The notes under the pieces were generated by a model. It had not been told where the DNA came from. It did no database searches and saw nothing but the letters and a program-made list of their open reading frames with translations. Position numbers and translations under genes: made by a program. This document shows positions 21,901-30,927 of a stretch of DNA of 64,000 bases, piece after piece. Source of the stretch: Leishmania infantum JPCM5 (Eukaryota; Euglenozoa; Kinetoplastea; Trypanosomatida; Trypanosomatidae); contig NC_009411.2 of the NCBI RefSeq assembly GCF_000002875.2, positions 62,001 to 126,000 of the forward strand. Direction: 5' to 3'. Each line of letters begins with the position of its first letter. Position 1 is the first letter of the stretch.

Positions 21901-22624
21901 GGAGCGATCTGCAAGCATTGAGATCCACCGCCACATTGTTTTGCGGGCACTTCTCCAGCTGCACCGGCCCACCGACACCAAGGAAAGCACGGCACCGTCG
22001 CTGCCACTGCGCTCTATGGCATTGCGACTTCTCACCACGGTGCTTCAGCACCGTCCACATTGGCTTCTTTGCGAGGAGACACGCGTGACAATTTTCCCGA
22101 ATTTGCTGACAGAGCTGCGCGAGGACACCAAGCTGCAGGGCACGTTTGATCTGAGCGGGTACACGCATCGCGTGGACAAGGGACTGGAGTGCCGCAAGCT
22201 GGCCTTTGAGTCGCTCTCTGCCGTTTTCCGGGCCGCTCGTCAGCACAACGTGGATCTGATAGAATACTGTGAAGCAGAGGCGTCTGTGATCAGCACGCTC
22301 ATTATGGCCTGCAGCTCTCATGGCAGCGGCGACCGCGAACCTTCGATCAACGATACCGCAAAGGATCTGATTGTGCGGTTTGTGGAGAGCAAGCCCCGAT
22401 TCGTCTTCACCCCATCTCAGCTGGACTCCTTGGTCTCCAAGCTGTTGCATGATATCCAGTGGGGCACCTCATCAACAGACGCGCAGAAGACGACGCTATT
22501 GTATACCATCAGGTGTGTTATGAGGCTGAGCAGCCACCCCGTCTTTGCGTATCACACGGGCTTCCAGGAGGTGGCCGAGGTTGCCCGACAGTCTGCACTG
22601 CTGTCGCAGAGCCTCAAACTGTGA
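18938..22624 (+). CDS. CAND1: CAND1, cullin-associated NEDD8-dissociated protein
   Basis: CAND1 binds un-neddylated cullin-RING ligases and exchanges their substrate receptors. The 1228-residue product (human about 1230) is a solenoid of HEAT-type repeats throughout. The N-terminal block HVDKDLRLMALFDLRRHVQ corresponds to the conserved SSDKDFRFMATNDL region of CAND1. An acidic linker (about 325-345, rich in D, E and Y) sits where CAND1 proteins have an acidic insertion, and the C-terminal TIP120 region is present. The start is the first ATG (MAPFSAC); an open frame reaches 18902 but opens with TTG. The gene stands alone between two dispersed-repeat copies, one on each side. Confidence 0.9.
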   Translation: MAPFSACSFLRGIKHVDKDLRLMALFDLRRHVQSADENSITNEVVDKVLSCLSPDERCEEVQNEAANALPDMVVKCSQRDVILQYLLSTVTKTRVSDDGDGANLQYLSGMTFRKCCTEFASEARRNVAFWQKQIDVARHLCVRCAAQLEVDDLEDTAREILYTAVNALVPAYKDVLGERDALVKMAVRDFQKTNSIRHASLTLVESLLTLLRAATQESVVAESLKLLVTATSSEQYVAYLQLCEVEMRVLRWPPMPVVQQIIDSACERLAHAAEHYDEGEDSTETLLEVVCSLLQLNASGGAPSWRGAFAAVKDLVAFDPYASGAEEDAYAADGGYDGDYDEYYEYDNGTSDSTWKLRMWAVRVLQVLVAQHDDKELGMQSLNIAATTLQDRVQVVHLEAVKLVRTVVRHSYVHDADCVALVTNRCHELCKLVGIEDEKATASLMKALEDIFATFAHAVAFCESTVPLLLNQVRAHFSAVAADAAALEGCRSIVASIIRARGEGALLSSETVNLAKELPVLCLCGGNSSATAACITKVSDTLAQVYSATHDVSVPAVLGSNYGALLENGTFPAACRAAAAESLANWAAAHGLSALEQPAIALWRALDYDEVKLPVLRALSIMTGSSASSASVPTSVLEKVAALVESESASVRAASVEVLLRRLSVPNTPPLTASFMQHLTTLFAPGHPLSLSSCELAEMCALALLLAQLFRHQTEQVVSFYETYFAGVWEHVARLADAVLWSRSLMNPALDSLMALVGTVYEHEYASRLPIEDDVRQFLVSNQSHIPCIFTVVRCVGAGSPSAVNAFLHTLSPQLVERAHFLLCVGEAGQASGLSADWSALVLGSVQSKEGELVRSCGERSLSLCMLHPGNAETILMPCGERAVDSGTTGRYYYVKSIKEAATLALSRYNTAFHDAAVSKRLLSLFLQSSASADLVELYGACAGILSMFMLDAERGVMIADTLFKTEASLDTRVTCMVALRYFLSTLAERSASIEIHRHIVLRALLQLHRPTDTKESTAPSLPLRSMALRLLTTVLQHRPHWLLCEETRVTIFPNLLTELREDTKLQGTFDLSGYTHRVDKGLECRKLAFESLSAVFRAARQHNVDLIEYCEAEASVISTLIMACSSHGSGDREPSINDTAKDLIVRFVESKPRFVFTPSQLDSLVSKLLHDIQWGTSSTDAQKTTLLYTIRCVMRLSSHPVFAYHTGFQEVAEVARQSALLSQSLKL

Positions 22625-24171
22625 CGTGGATGCGTTCTCGTCCTTCGGCGCGAAGTGAGGCACCCCATCCATCTAGAACCTGGACACTGGTCCCCCTAGA
22701 GCTGTGAGCTCGTATGTGTGTATGCATCTGTGCGCGTGCCTGCCTTCGTGCCTGTGGGCATGGCAAGGACAATGACGGTACCGGTCGTACATCTGCAGCC
22801 TCTTGAGGGAACGCTTTGCGTATGGGGCATTTCCCCTCGGTCTCTTTCTAGAAGGTTGTCTGTTCTACGCAGTGTTTTCATTGTAGCTCTGTGCTAGTTC
22901 TCGCTGGTGACTGGGAAGCACCTCCGTGAGCTGTACCGCAGCGCCTAGCACACCCCACACCGTATGCGGTGTATGCCCAGGCAGCCCCCTCTCCCCCCTC
23001 CTATCCCCTGCCAGCGCCGGAGCCCCACTTCTCGTGGTGACAAGGGCCGAGAGTGCCTACGGCGTGGCAGGGGGGGGGGGTCTGTGCGATGCATGGCCAC
23101 ACTGATGTGTCGGCGGTGGGGCCCTGGGTGGCGTTGCGTCGGGGTGGCCCGCGACAGCGAACACGCTTGTGCCGTCCATGTGGTAGGCAGGGTGTCGGCG
23201 TGGCTGGAACGCATTGCACCCGGCCCCGACTGCCGTTGCTGGTGCGGGGGGAGGGGGGGGGCCTGTGTGCCACCCCTACGGGGATGCACAGCAGGTGGGC
23301 GCCGGCGTGACGGGTGCGGGTGTGCGGCGACCTGCAGAGCGCGGCGGTGGTGTGGAGTATGAGGCAGGGGCCGTGCTCGGATGGCTGAGCCGGCGCGTTG
23401 CTGTAGGGCGTGTGTGTGCAGGGCTGCTTGGCACCACGCGATGTGCCTGTGACAGGGCCGGGGCAGCGTGGGGTTTGGCACCGGTCAAGGTGGCGGGGAA
23501 CGGACGCGTTGGAGAAACAAAATCTCTGCTGGCTCGTTCTGCGCTCTCTTCTTTTTTTCCCTTTTACGTCCAACGCGTTTCTTGTGTGTGTGCGGTGCGC
23601 GTCGTGGCGGTCTGCTCTGCTGCCTTCCTCTCCCTTCCTCACGCGTCTGGCGCTCGGCTTTGTGTGCCGTTTCAAAGGAGACGAACGAAACGGAGCCACG
23701 CCTTGCAGTTTTTCCCCTTTGGCCAGCGGTCCCGCAGCAAGGGCCGATGTGCAGGCGTTTCGTCGTCTAGACGTTCAGAAGCATACTTCGAAGTTTTACT
23801 GGCGACTGCCAGTGGGCAGAAGCCATTGGCAATTTATACTTGGAGTGCGTGCCGTACTCTTGGAGTATTACTGGGCTCCTTGCTGCGCCTTCTATTCGAA
23901 CTTGGATGTCGCCTGCGCTTCAAGCACTGGCGAAGAGGTCACTGATTTTTGAGATCACTAACCGCATGCAAACACGGCCGATCTTCATGATCCCGCCGCA
24001 CTCTTCTTTCCGAGTCTCTTTATCCTCTTGTGTTTTCCGATTTCCTTATATATAACTGCCGCTGATCCCCATGTCGGCTTGACTCGCACTGAAAAAAAAA
24101 GAGCAGTGCTTGGCGCCTTCTCAGCACAGTTGCCTGGTGCGAGCGCTCGGCGGGCGCTCTGAGCAAAGGTG
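22625..24171. other. Intergenic after CAND1, with repeat copy 3
   Basis: CAND1 3' UTR, then the repeat at 22939-23512, then the 5' flank of the 494-residue gene. A long pyrimidine tract at about 24001-24052 followed by AG near 24112-24115 is a good splice-leader acceptor candidate. No other gene is supported; frames across the repeat are repeat translations. Confidence 0.6.
22939..23512 (+). repeat. SIDER-like dispersed repeat, copy 3
   Basis: Same core as the others. The 5' end is the CAGCGCC-AGCACACC / GTATGCGGTGTATGC type, shared only with copy 4. The 3' end departs from the other copies soon after GTGACAGGGCCGG and runs GGCAGCGTGGGGTTTGG instead of the common CTCCGATGCACC terminus, so this copy is 3'-truncated or replaced. 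Confidence 0.72.
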
Positions 24172-25656
24172 ATGCGGCGCTGTATTCGTTTGGTGTACGC
24201 GCGCAGCAGCGGTGCAATGACTGGCGCGGCGCCTCCGTCCGCTGTGCTGGAGGCGAGCGCTAGCTCGTCTGTCGGGCTCTACCAGAAATGTCTCAACCCA
24301 ATGACCTCAGCTGGGGATGTGGCAAGCTTAACAGCAGCTCTTCTTCCTGCGATCGGTAGGGGAGAGCTTTCACTGCATCAGCAGGTTCAACTACTGCATG
24401 CCCTCGCTGCACGTTCGATTCGGTTCGAGGATGTGATGCTGAGGTGCCTGTGGACTGTTTTCAAAGCCCCCTCACCCACTGACGATGACGTTTCTGTGGA
24501 GTCCTCCAAGGCGAGGGGGTGTTATTCACTGTCCGAGCTGTCCGCGTACACGAGTAGCGCCTTTCAAGTAATGGCTGAGCAGCGGTTTCTCAACGACCCG
24601 CAGATGACGGCAGTGGCGCTTGGCCGCTGCGTAGAGTTAATCCCCTACGCGAGTTTAGATGGGCTGCGGAGCACGTACCGCGGGCTGAGCGCAGTGAACC
24701 ACATGTTCTTCAGCGTCGCCGAGGTAGCGCATCACAGCAGCGAGGTAACAGAGCGGATGACGACAAAGGAGTTTTACCAGACAACAGACGTGCCCGATGA
24801 GGAGACTCTGCGACACCAACCTAATTTGATCGATGTTCTGTGCGGTGAAGTGGAGCTACAACTCCGACGCCTGTGCGACACCTTTGCGAGAGCAGCACCC
24901 GGCCCGTTCGAAGTGGAGGACGCTTTACCTGCACCGGTTGCGACAGGGGCGTTGCTCACCCCTTCGGATGCGCGAGACACCCACGAGGCACAGTGGTTCT
25001 TGGATGTGCTGGAGGCCCTCGCCGTGGTGGGTGTACTGCACGCCGGCACACTGGACAGCTTAACCGACCTTGTCAGTCGATACTGCACCCAATCTTCCGC
25101 GGGCTTTTTCATTAAGGCCCTAGCTCACGCTACGCTCATCGAGGAGCGAGTGGTGGACCCGTTGACGTACGAGGAATCCGCCGCTGTGCGCGATGCACGC
25201 CGACGTCTCACGCTGCATCTCAGCGGCAAGATACTGCAGGCACGCGGCATCCACGGGTACCTGCGGCGCCACCCCCAGGAGCTTCTACTGCTTCGCCGCT
25301 TATTTGAGCACGACACCGCCCAACCCACCCTTTCTCCCGATCTGTGGGACGCCGTTAGAACGATTCACGTTGCCCACCGTCACACGGTAGCTGCGTCGCA
25401 GACAAGTCGTCGACCAGTTGGGGCGCTGTTCCAGAAAATGTACGACGTTAAAGTGAAGCCGATCTCAGTCGACAACGCAGAGCCGGAACGCTTCATGCCA
25501 CCCGAGTTCAAAACATGGCGAAGCCCTGCTGCCACACCGCGCGGAGGCCACCCCCGAAATAGGCGGCCATCGAGGCGCATGGCATTTGGCACGCGTCGCA
25601 TCTCGAAAAACTACATCAAGAACAAGCGTAGGAAGTTCTGCCCAGCGGTGTTTTGA
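24172..25656 (+). CDS. Conserved-looking 494-aa protein, possibly mitochondrial
   Basis: Family not recognised. The ATG at 24172 (MRRCIRLVYARSS) is used; the codon before it is GTG. The first ~20 residues are Arg-rich without acids, suggesting a mitochondrial presequence. The middle is mostly helical with Leu/Ala-rich segments of the kind seen in helical-repeat proteins of kinetoplastid mitochondria. The C-terminal ~50 residues are strongly basic, ending in RRISKNYIKNKRRKF, suitable for RNA or ribosome contact. A role as a mitoribosomal or RNA-processing factor is a guess from these features only. Confidence 0.8.
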   Translation: MRRCIRLVYARSSGAMTGAAPPSAVLEASASSSVGLYQKCLNPMTSAGDVASLTAALLPAIGRGELSLHQQVQLLHALAARSIRFEDVMLRCLWTVFKAPSPTDDDVSVESSKARGCYSLSELSAYTSSAFQVMAEQRFLNDPQMTAVALGRCVELIPYASLDGLRSTYRGLSAVNHMFFSVAEVAHHSSEVTERMTTKEFYQTTDVPDEETLRHQPNLIDVLCGEVELQLRRLCDTFARAAPGPFEVEDALPAPVATGALLTPSDARDTHEAQWFLDVLEALAVVGVLHAGTLDSLTDLVSRYCTQSSAGFFIKALAHATLIEERVVDPLTYEESAAVRDARRRLTLHLSGKILQARGIHGYLRRHPQELLLLRRLFEHDTAQPTLSPDLWDAVRTIHVAHRHTVAASQTSRRPVGALFQKMYDVKVKPISVDNAEPERFMPPEFKTWRSPAATPRGGHPRNRRPSRRMAFGTRRISKNYIKNKRRKFCPAVF

Positions 25657-26528
25657 ACAGCATACATCCGCAACAGATCTGTGCCGCTCACGGATCCCTG
25701 CACCAAAAAAAAAACGGAAAGGTGGCGAGTGACTTCTTTTTCTCTCAGCACCCCCTCATTCCACCCCTCCTTTCATCTCGTTTCGTCATCCTCCTCGATC
25801 ACGTCGCCCTTGGGCCGCTGCATCGCTGCGAGGGGCGTGAAGGCTGCAAAGAATGGGGAGGGGGGGCAGCCGTGAGGGGCCGAGAGGAGTACTGCTTGGT
25901 GTCCCCTCAAATCTCCGATGAGTACGTATGTGCCCTGTCTTTACAGGAGGAGGATTCCTCGACTGCTTTCGCGCCAGTACACTGTGCACGTGCTCGTGCC
26001 AAGCGGAGCCTCATGCGTACATGCGCATGCTCGTGTAGGCTTGTGCTCTTACTTCTATCGTGCCTGCACCCGTGCACCAGCCAGTGAATGTGATGGGCCT
26101 CCGTACTCGTCACGTTACGGTGTATGGCATCGCGCTGCGGTTGGTGTCTAGTAAGCATTGCTTCTCTGTAGCACGCAACGAGTGGTGGACGAACCCGATG
26201 ACTAGTGCGAACGCGGTGACCTCGTTCACATCTTTTTGCTTACGTGCATCCCTTCCTCCGTCTCACGCACCTCCTCTGCCCTCCTTACGGTGTGTACGAT
26301 GTTGCATCGCGTGCGTTTTGCACTCAACCCTTCTCCGCCGTGCGCCATCACCATACCCATGAATGTTGCTGTTGAATCACCACACCAGAGGAGGCGCAGT
26401 CGCAAGAGGCTCTATACCGGGCGCTTCCTGGCCAAGCAGCGTCGGAGCTCCCTGGCGCTACGGCGCCGTGAGGAGACGCGCGTGCATTAAGGTTACGCTA
26501 AAGGAAAGCGGCCACCGCAGCTGTAGCA
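25657..26528. other. Intergenic with a strong pyrimidine tract
   Basis: Separates the 494-aa gene and the TSNAXIP1-domain gene. A dense CT tract lies at about 26225-26285. A possible small basic open frame (26299-26490) is listed separately. The first AG after the tract is near 26391, inside that frame, and another AG lies 3 nt before the next gene's ATG. Confidence 0.5.
26299..26490 (+). CDS. Possible small Arg-rich protein (63 aa)
   Basis: ATG-initiated 63-codon frame (MLHRVRFAL...) with a second ATG at 26359-26361. The last 40 residues are extremely basic (RRRSRKR, KQRR, LRRRE) and GC-rich at third positions, like a small ribosomal protein; a bL34-type mitochondrial protein is the nearest resemblance, and it is weak. 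Against it, the pyrimidine tract just upstream is followed by no AG before the ATG, so the mRNA would have to use the AG at about 26169-26170. It could be chance within the next gene's leader. Confidence 0.25.
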   Translation: MLHRVRFALNPSPPCAITIPMNVAVESPHQRRRSRKRLYTGRFLAKQRRSSLALRRREETRVH

Positions 26529-28739
26529 ATGCTCGATCCCAGCGAACCACCTCGTCCTTCCGTGCAGCATGTAGGAAGGTCTGCGAAAGCTGGCACTGCT
26601 GTGCCGCGAGGGCGTCACCGGCAACAAGGTCAATCCGCGCCGTCGCTGGATCGCGGGGCGTATCATCTCGCCCCTCTCGACCGTGCCCTCGCTACAGTAG
26701 CGGCTCCGCACTTACCAGTACAGACGCAGAGGGCATCGCTTCCTTTTGCGCAGCTTCCTGCTCCTCTCGCCCGCCAGTTGGTGTCGAGCGACGCTGCCAC
26801 CGGTCCGGTGCAGATGTGGCCCGCCGTGACGTCATCGCGTCAGCGTCGTCGCCAGGCGGCGCTTAATTCAAAGGCACCATTCGCGTTGCAACTGGAGGCG
26901 TTCATCCGCCGCGAGCATCAGCAGTACCTACGCGAGCACCCTCTGTGCTCTCGAGCGGACTGCCTGCACATCTTCCGGGAGGTGTTCAGCACGTTTGTGA
27001 ACCACTTCTCCGAGTACAAGGGCATTCTCTCCATCATTCGCGATGAGTACGACGCGGCGCTGAACGAGATGTCGGAGAAGGTAAAGCGGATGCAGGTGGA
27101 GCACCTGGAGAGCCAAACGGATCGGGAGCTGCACGCCATGGAGATCATTCAGCTGAAGGAGTCGATGAATGCGACAATCAGCAACCAAAAGGCGCAGCTC
27201 AGCGCCGCGCAGGAGCTCGTGCATGCCATGCGCGATCAGGTCACAGCAGCTGAGCACGCGAACTCCTTGCTGACCTTGGAGATGGAGCAGAAACGCAAAA
27301 CGCACATGGAGGCGCAGCAGCAAGTGAAGCTGCTGTCGCATGCGATGATTGAGGAGAGCGCCCGCACAGCTGCGGCGCGTGAAGCGACGCGCAAGATGGA
27401 GAAGGAGAGTCAGCTGCAGGAGGCGCGCATCACCGTGCTGAAGGAGCAAGTAGCGGAGCTTGAGGAAGCGCTGAGACGGCAGACGTACGCGCAGATAGAG
27501 GGCCTCGAGCACCTGCCCGCCACTGGTGCGGCAGCGGTTGCCCTGCGCGGAACGTCGCTGTGCGCCAATCGGATTCCTTGCGAAGGCGGCGACGCGACGG
27601 CTGGAACCTATTCAAAGCATTTTGTCACTCGTATTCTTGCGCGCATCGACGCCCTGGAGATGCAGCTAGCCATGGTCCCGAAAAAGGATACGGTTGCCCC
27701 CGCAGGGGCATTCTCCATGGGTGATGTAGCGTTGCACCTTAACTCTCAGCCGAATCCGGCGAGCGGCGACACCGTCGCGAGAGAATTTCCGGCGGCGAGA
27801 AGCTCCGTGGATGCTGCGCTTCCTGTTATAAGAGAGTGGCTGCAGCGAGAGGGTGTCGGCGAAGCCGAGGTGGAGCCGACGGATGTCATTGTCCCGCCGG
27901 GCCGCAACCCTTCGGAAGCCATGGGCTTCCTCTGTGCTACGGTGCCTGTCAAGCATCGTCACCTCTCCTTACCGGTGACCCTCCAGCTGATGGAGTCTAT
28001 GTGGACGGCGCGGGCAAAAGCTCCTGAATCATCACGGCTGCCGCAGTTTTTTCTCGAGTGGCTGCAAACGCAGGCAGGCAACCCCACAGAGGCAAAAGCA
28101 CTTGGTGTCAACCTACTGGACACGTGCCAGCACAATATTCATCACCCCGATTGCCGCGCCCTGCTCGCCGTTCTAAGGGGTTTTCTTCCGGAGGAGCTCG
28201 TGCGCATGTGTCGGCGCCGCATCGCGCAGCTGCGCCTCTCCACCGCGACATCCGCCGCTACGCTTCACAACAAGATGGCGTTCGACGCCTTCTTTGTTGA
28301 GGTGCGCGCGGTTTGCCCGGAGAAGTCGTTGGCCAACATGCTCCATCTGCGCTTCACCGTTTTTCGCAGTAGAAACGAGGCGGGGGAGGTTGAACTGGAC
28401 CATGTGCTCTCCGAGGACTCTTACTTTGTGACGCTGTTCAAGCAGCAGTGGTTGCAGGAAGTGGAGGCCTTCACGCTGCGCGTGGTCGAGGGCATCCGCG
28501 ATGAAAGCGACGAGAAACGAAACAGTGCTTCCCTCGCCAAGGCAACTCGCGTCCTGCAACGGCTTGACGCGGCTCTGGGCGAGGAGGTCTACACGTACGT
28601 CTCCCTCGCAAGTCAGCGACCTGTCATCGATGTTTCTGCCACCGAAGGCACCACAGTCCCACTGGACGCGATGTTGCGCCGCTTTCGCACCTCTGTGCTG
28701 CTTTATCGTCGGAGCCCCGAGGAGCTGGTGGATATCTAA
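26529..28739 (+). CDS. TSNAXIP1 N-terminal domain coiled-coil protein
   Basis: A 736-residue protein. After a Pro/Ala/Arg-rich head (1-115), residues ~117-200 match the TSNAXIP1 N-terminal domain pattern: LEAFIRRE, then FREVFSTFVNHF, then YKGILSIIRDEYDAAL. A long coiled coil follows (about 180-330, Gln/Glu/Lys-rich). A helical C-terminal half from about residue 430 is not recognised. Proteins with this domain in other eukaryotes belong to cilia or sperm flagella, so an axonemal or flagellum-associated role is likely but inferred. The ATG is preceded by GTAGCA with an in-frame stop nearby. Confidence 0.85.
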   Translation: MLDPSEPPRPSVQHVGRSAKAGTAVPRGRHRQQGQSAPSLDRGAYHLAPLDRALATVAAPHLPVQTQRASLPFAQLPAPLARQLVSSDAATGPVQMWPAVTSSRQRRRQAALNSKAPFALQLEAFIRREHQQYLREHPLCSRADCLHIFREVFSTFVNHFSEYKGILSIIRDEYDAALNEMSEKVKRMQVEHLESQTDRELHAMEIIQLKESMNATISNQKAQLSAAQELVHAMRDQVTAAEHANSLLTLEMEQKRKTHMEAQQQVKLLSHAMIEESARTAAAREATRKMEKESQLQEARITVLKEQVAELEEALRRQTYAQIEGLEHLPATGAAAVALRGTSLCANRIPCEGGDATAGTYSKHFVTRILARIDALEMQLAMVPKKDTVAPAGAFSMGDVALHLNSQPNPASGDTVAREFPAARSSVDAALPVIREWLQREGVGEAEVEPTDVIVPPGRNPSEAMGFLCATVPVKHRHLSLPVTLQLMESMWTARAKAPESSRLPQFFLEWLQTQAGNPTEAKALGVNLLDTCQHNIHHPDCRALLAVLRGFLPEELVRMCRRRIAQLRLSTATSAATLHNKMAFDAFFVEVRAVCPEKSLANMLHLRFTVFRSRNEAGEVELDHVLSEDSYFVTLFKQQWLQEVEAFTLRVVEGIRDESDEKRNSASLAKATRVLQRLDAALGEEVYTYVSLASQRPVIDVSATEGTTVPLDAMLRRFRTSVLLYRRSPEELVDI

Positions 28740-29573
28740 ACTGCGCTCTCCGCAGACACTGAATGCGGCTTCTCATCCCACTTTTGCACATGCGCGTGCC
28801 GACCACCGGTGCTTCCTCCGTCGCACCAATGCGGCGTGCTCTTGTGCGTGTGTGTCTTCGATGTACGATATTGTGTTGCCTACGCTTTTTCTTTGTTTTC
28901 TTTTTAACGCGCCTTGCTCTTGCTTGTACATTCTCACACGAAAAAAAAAACACAATTCAATCCGCGCTGGTGCGACTCCACCAAACACGCGATCAGACGA
29001 CACACCAAGTACATGCGAATAGAGGTGTGCATTGAATCATGCAACTGCGGCCCGTTTATCACTGGTGGGCGTTGCTGTCACCACTCCTTCCTTCTTTGGG
29101 TCCCACCTGCCCCGAAGAGGTGCCCTTTTCCTGCAACGTCGGCGCTGTACTGGGGCACCTGCCCCCTTTTTTCGTGCTAGCGTCGCATGAGCGAGCTGTG
29201 GGCTACCGCTTATGCTCTCGCTCGCTGTCGCGGTCGGAGGTGCGGCAACCGTCTTGATTTCGTGGACTCGCCTCACCCGCACGAATGTTTCTTTCAGTTT
29301 GCTTGCTCGTGTTCCTCTGCGCCTTTTCTTTGCCCAAAAAATTTTCGTGGATGATGCTGTGGCTCTGCTACTGTCATGTGCGCGCTACCACGCACATCAG
29401 GCTGACGACGTCTGCACTCACCCACAGACACGCTCATTAGGCGCGGATAGAGCCGAGTGCTGGTGGACGGGGCGTGTGCCATCACAGCGCGACATCCATA
29501 GCGAAGAGGGAGATAAGACGAGGTAATACCGACTCAACGTACACCGTAGCTCCCCCCTCCCCCTGGGTACGCC
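28740..29573. other. Intergenic
   Basis: About 830 bp with T-rich (28890-28920) and A-rich (28940-28950) runs, presumably the 3' UTR of the TSNAXIP1-domain gene and 5' flank of the next. Nothing else is supported. Confidence 0.5.
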
Positions 29574-30863
29574 ATGAAGCGGACATGTCGCTCTCTGCGA
29601 CGGTTTTCCGCAGCGCCGCTTGGCTTAGTGCATTCGATCTGTAGAAGCGCGGTGATTTCTTCCTCTGCTTGCGCTGCCTCATCGCTAAATTCGGTCGCGC
29701 CGCGCACAGGAAGCTCGTCCTTCGCGCGTCAGGCCGCGAGAATGGCACCGCCGCAGACAACTCTTTCACTGGACGCCAACCTGCGCAACACCCTCAGAAG
29801 TTTGCTCATTGAGCGTCTGTGCAGTCCGACACAGCCCCTACCGGCAAAGCAGCTGTATGATGAGCTGACGAACCGCTCGCGTCTCGTGGAGGAGTTTCAC
29901 TTCTCGAAGACGTCACGCCGCATCACCCGCCAACGGCTCGCACTGCAGTTCTTGCGTCGATACAACGTGCTGTTGCACGGCCTCCTCTTTTATTCGGAGG
30001 GCACGCGCACGTGGAATACGACGACGGAGTTTCATCGTCTCGCCATCCTTGGAGAGTCTGTCCTACTGACCGAGGTCCGCACTCGGCTGCTGAAGCTCTT
30101 CCCTGCCATGCCGTATGCGGCGTACGTGCAGAGTTTGCCTCACATGGTCGGCGAGGAAGCGCTGGCGGCGGCTTTTGACCGGTATGAGATGCAGAACATT
30201 GTCGGTGCCAAACCATCTAACCGACGCAGTGGTACGCCGCTCACTCGAATGCAGAAAAGCCATATGCTGTGCGCTATTGTAGCGGAGATGTACTGGTTTA
30301 CAGCTCGGACGAAGCCCACCGACTTGACGCACAACAACGCGCTCTTCCCTCCATCCGACGTGCTAATCTTGCACGTGCTGTCCACCCACCTCCTCGAAAA
30401 CTTGCCTGCAGAGCTCATTTACAACGTCGTAGAGCCAATCGTGGCGGACATCAAGCGCGTGTGGGTGAACGAGCCGATGTCGTTGCCGTCACAACTGCGC
30501 CTTACCCCGCGCACTGTAGGTGCCCTCTCTCTCAATGCTGTCCCCGTCGAGCCCCGGTACACCGCCAAGGAAGACGCTGTCATGTCGCTCCAGAAAAAGC
30601 ACGCGGAGGCTCATCGCCGACAAAACGCGCTTACCTGCGAGCCGGATCACAGCTGCGTTAAGTCTTTCATGCGACCGTTGTGCAACTACCGCATATTTGA
30701 AGGTCCACGGTATCAGATACTGAGCTCCGATAATCGCGTCGCCCCACTGCCGCTTGCACAAGAGCGGAGCAGTCTTCCAGCTTCGGCCGTGTGCACCGTC
30801 GTTGGCGATGCGGAAAGCGCCGCACGTGCGATGGAGCTTGCCAAGATGGCGGAGCAGTGGTGA
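29574..30863 (+). CDS. Degenerate RNase III-fold mitochondrial protein
   Basis: A 429-residue protein starting MKRTCRSLRRFS, with an Arg/Ser-rich, acid-free N-terminus of ~57 residues typical of a mitochondrial presequence. Around residues 152-165, FHRLAILGESVLL resembles the RNase III signature (ERLEFLGDAVL), but the catalytic acids are not all kept (HRLA for ERLE). Helices after it (to ~290) fit the rest of an RNase III fold. No double-stranded-RNA-binding or zinc-finger motif is seen. In kinetoplastids such inactive folds occur in RNA-editing KREPB proteins and in the mitoribosomal mL44/mL57 type; which applies here cannot be told from sequence alone. Confidence 0.75.
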   Translation: MKRTCRSLRRFSAAPLGLVHSICRSAVISSSACAASSLNSVAPRTGSSSFARQAARMAPPQTTLSLDANLRNTLRSLLIERLCSPTQPLPAKQLYDELTNRSRLVEEFHFSKTSRRITRQRLALQFLRRYNVLLHGLLFYSEGTRTWNTTTEFHRLAILGESVLLTEVRTRLLKLFPAMPYAAYVQSLPHMVGEEALAAAFDRYEMQNIVGAKPSNRRSGTPLTRMQKSHMLCAIVAEMYWFTARTKPTDLTHNNALFPPSDVLILHVLSTHLLENLPAELIYNVVEPIVADIKRVWVNEPMSLPSQLRLTPRTVGALSLNAVPVEPRYTAKEDAVMSLQKKHAEAHRRQNALTCEPDHSCVKSFMRPLCNYRIFEGPRYQILSSDNRVAPLPLAQERSSLPASAVCTVVGDAESAARAMELAKMAEQW

Positions 30864-30902
30864 CGTGTCTCGTTGCGCGAGTGGCAGCGGTGCCTTTTTG
30901 GT

Positions 30903-30927
30903 CACACACACACACACACACACACAC
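30903..30927. repeat. (CA)n microsatellite
   Basis: About 12 uninterrupted CA units, starting 40 nt after the stop of the RNase III-fold gene. Confidence 0.95.
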
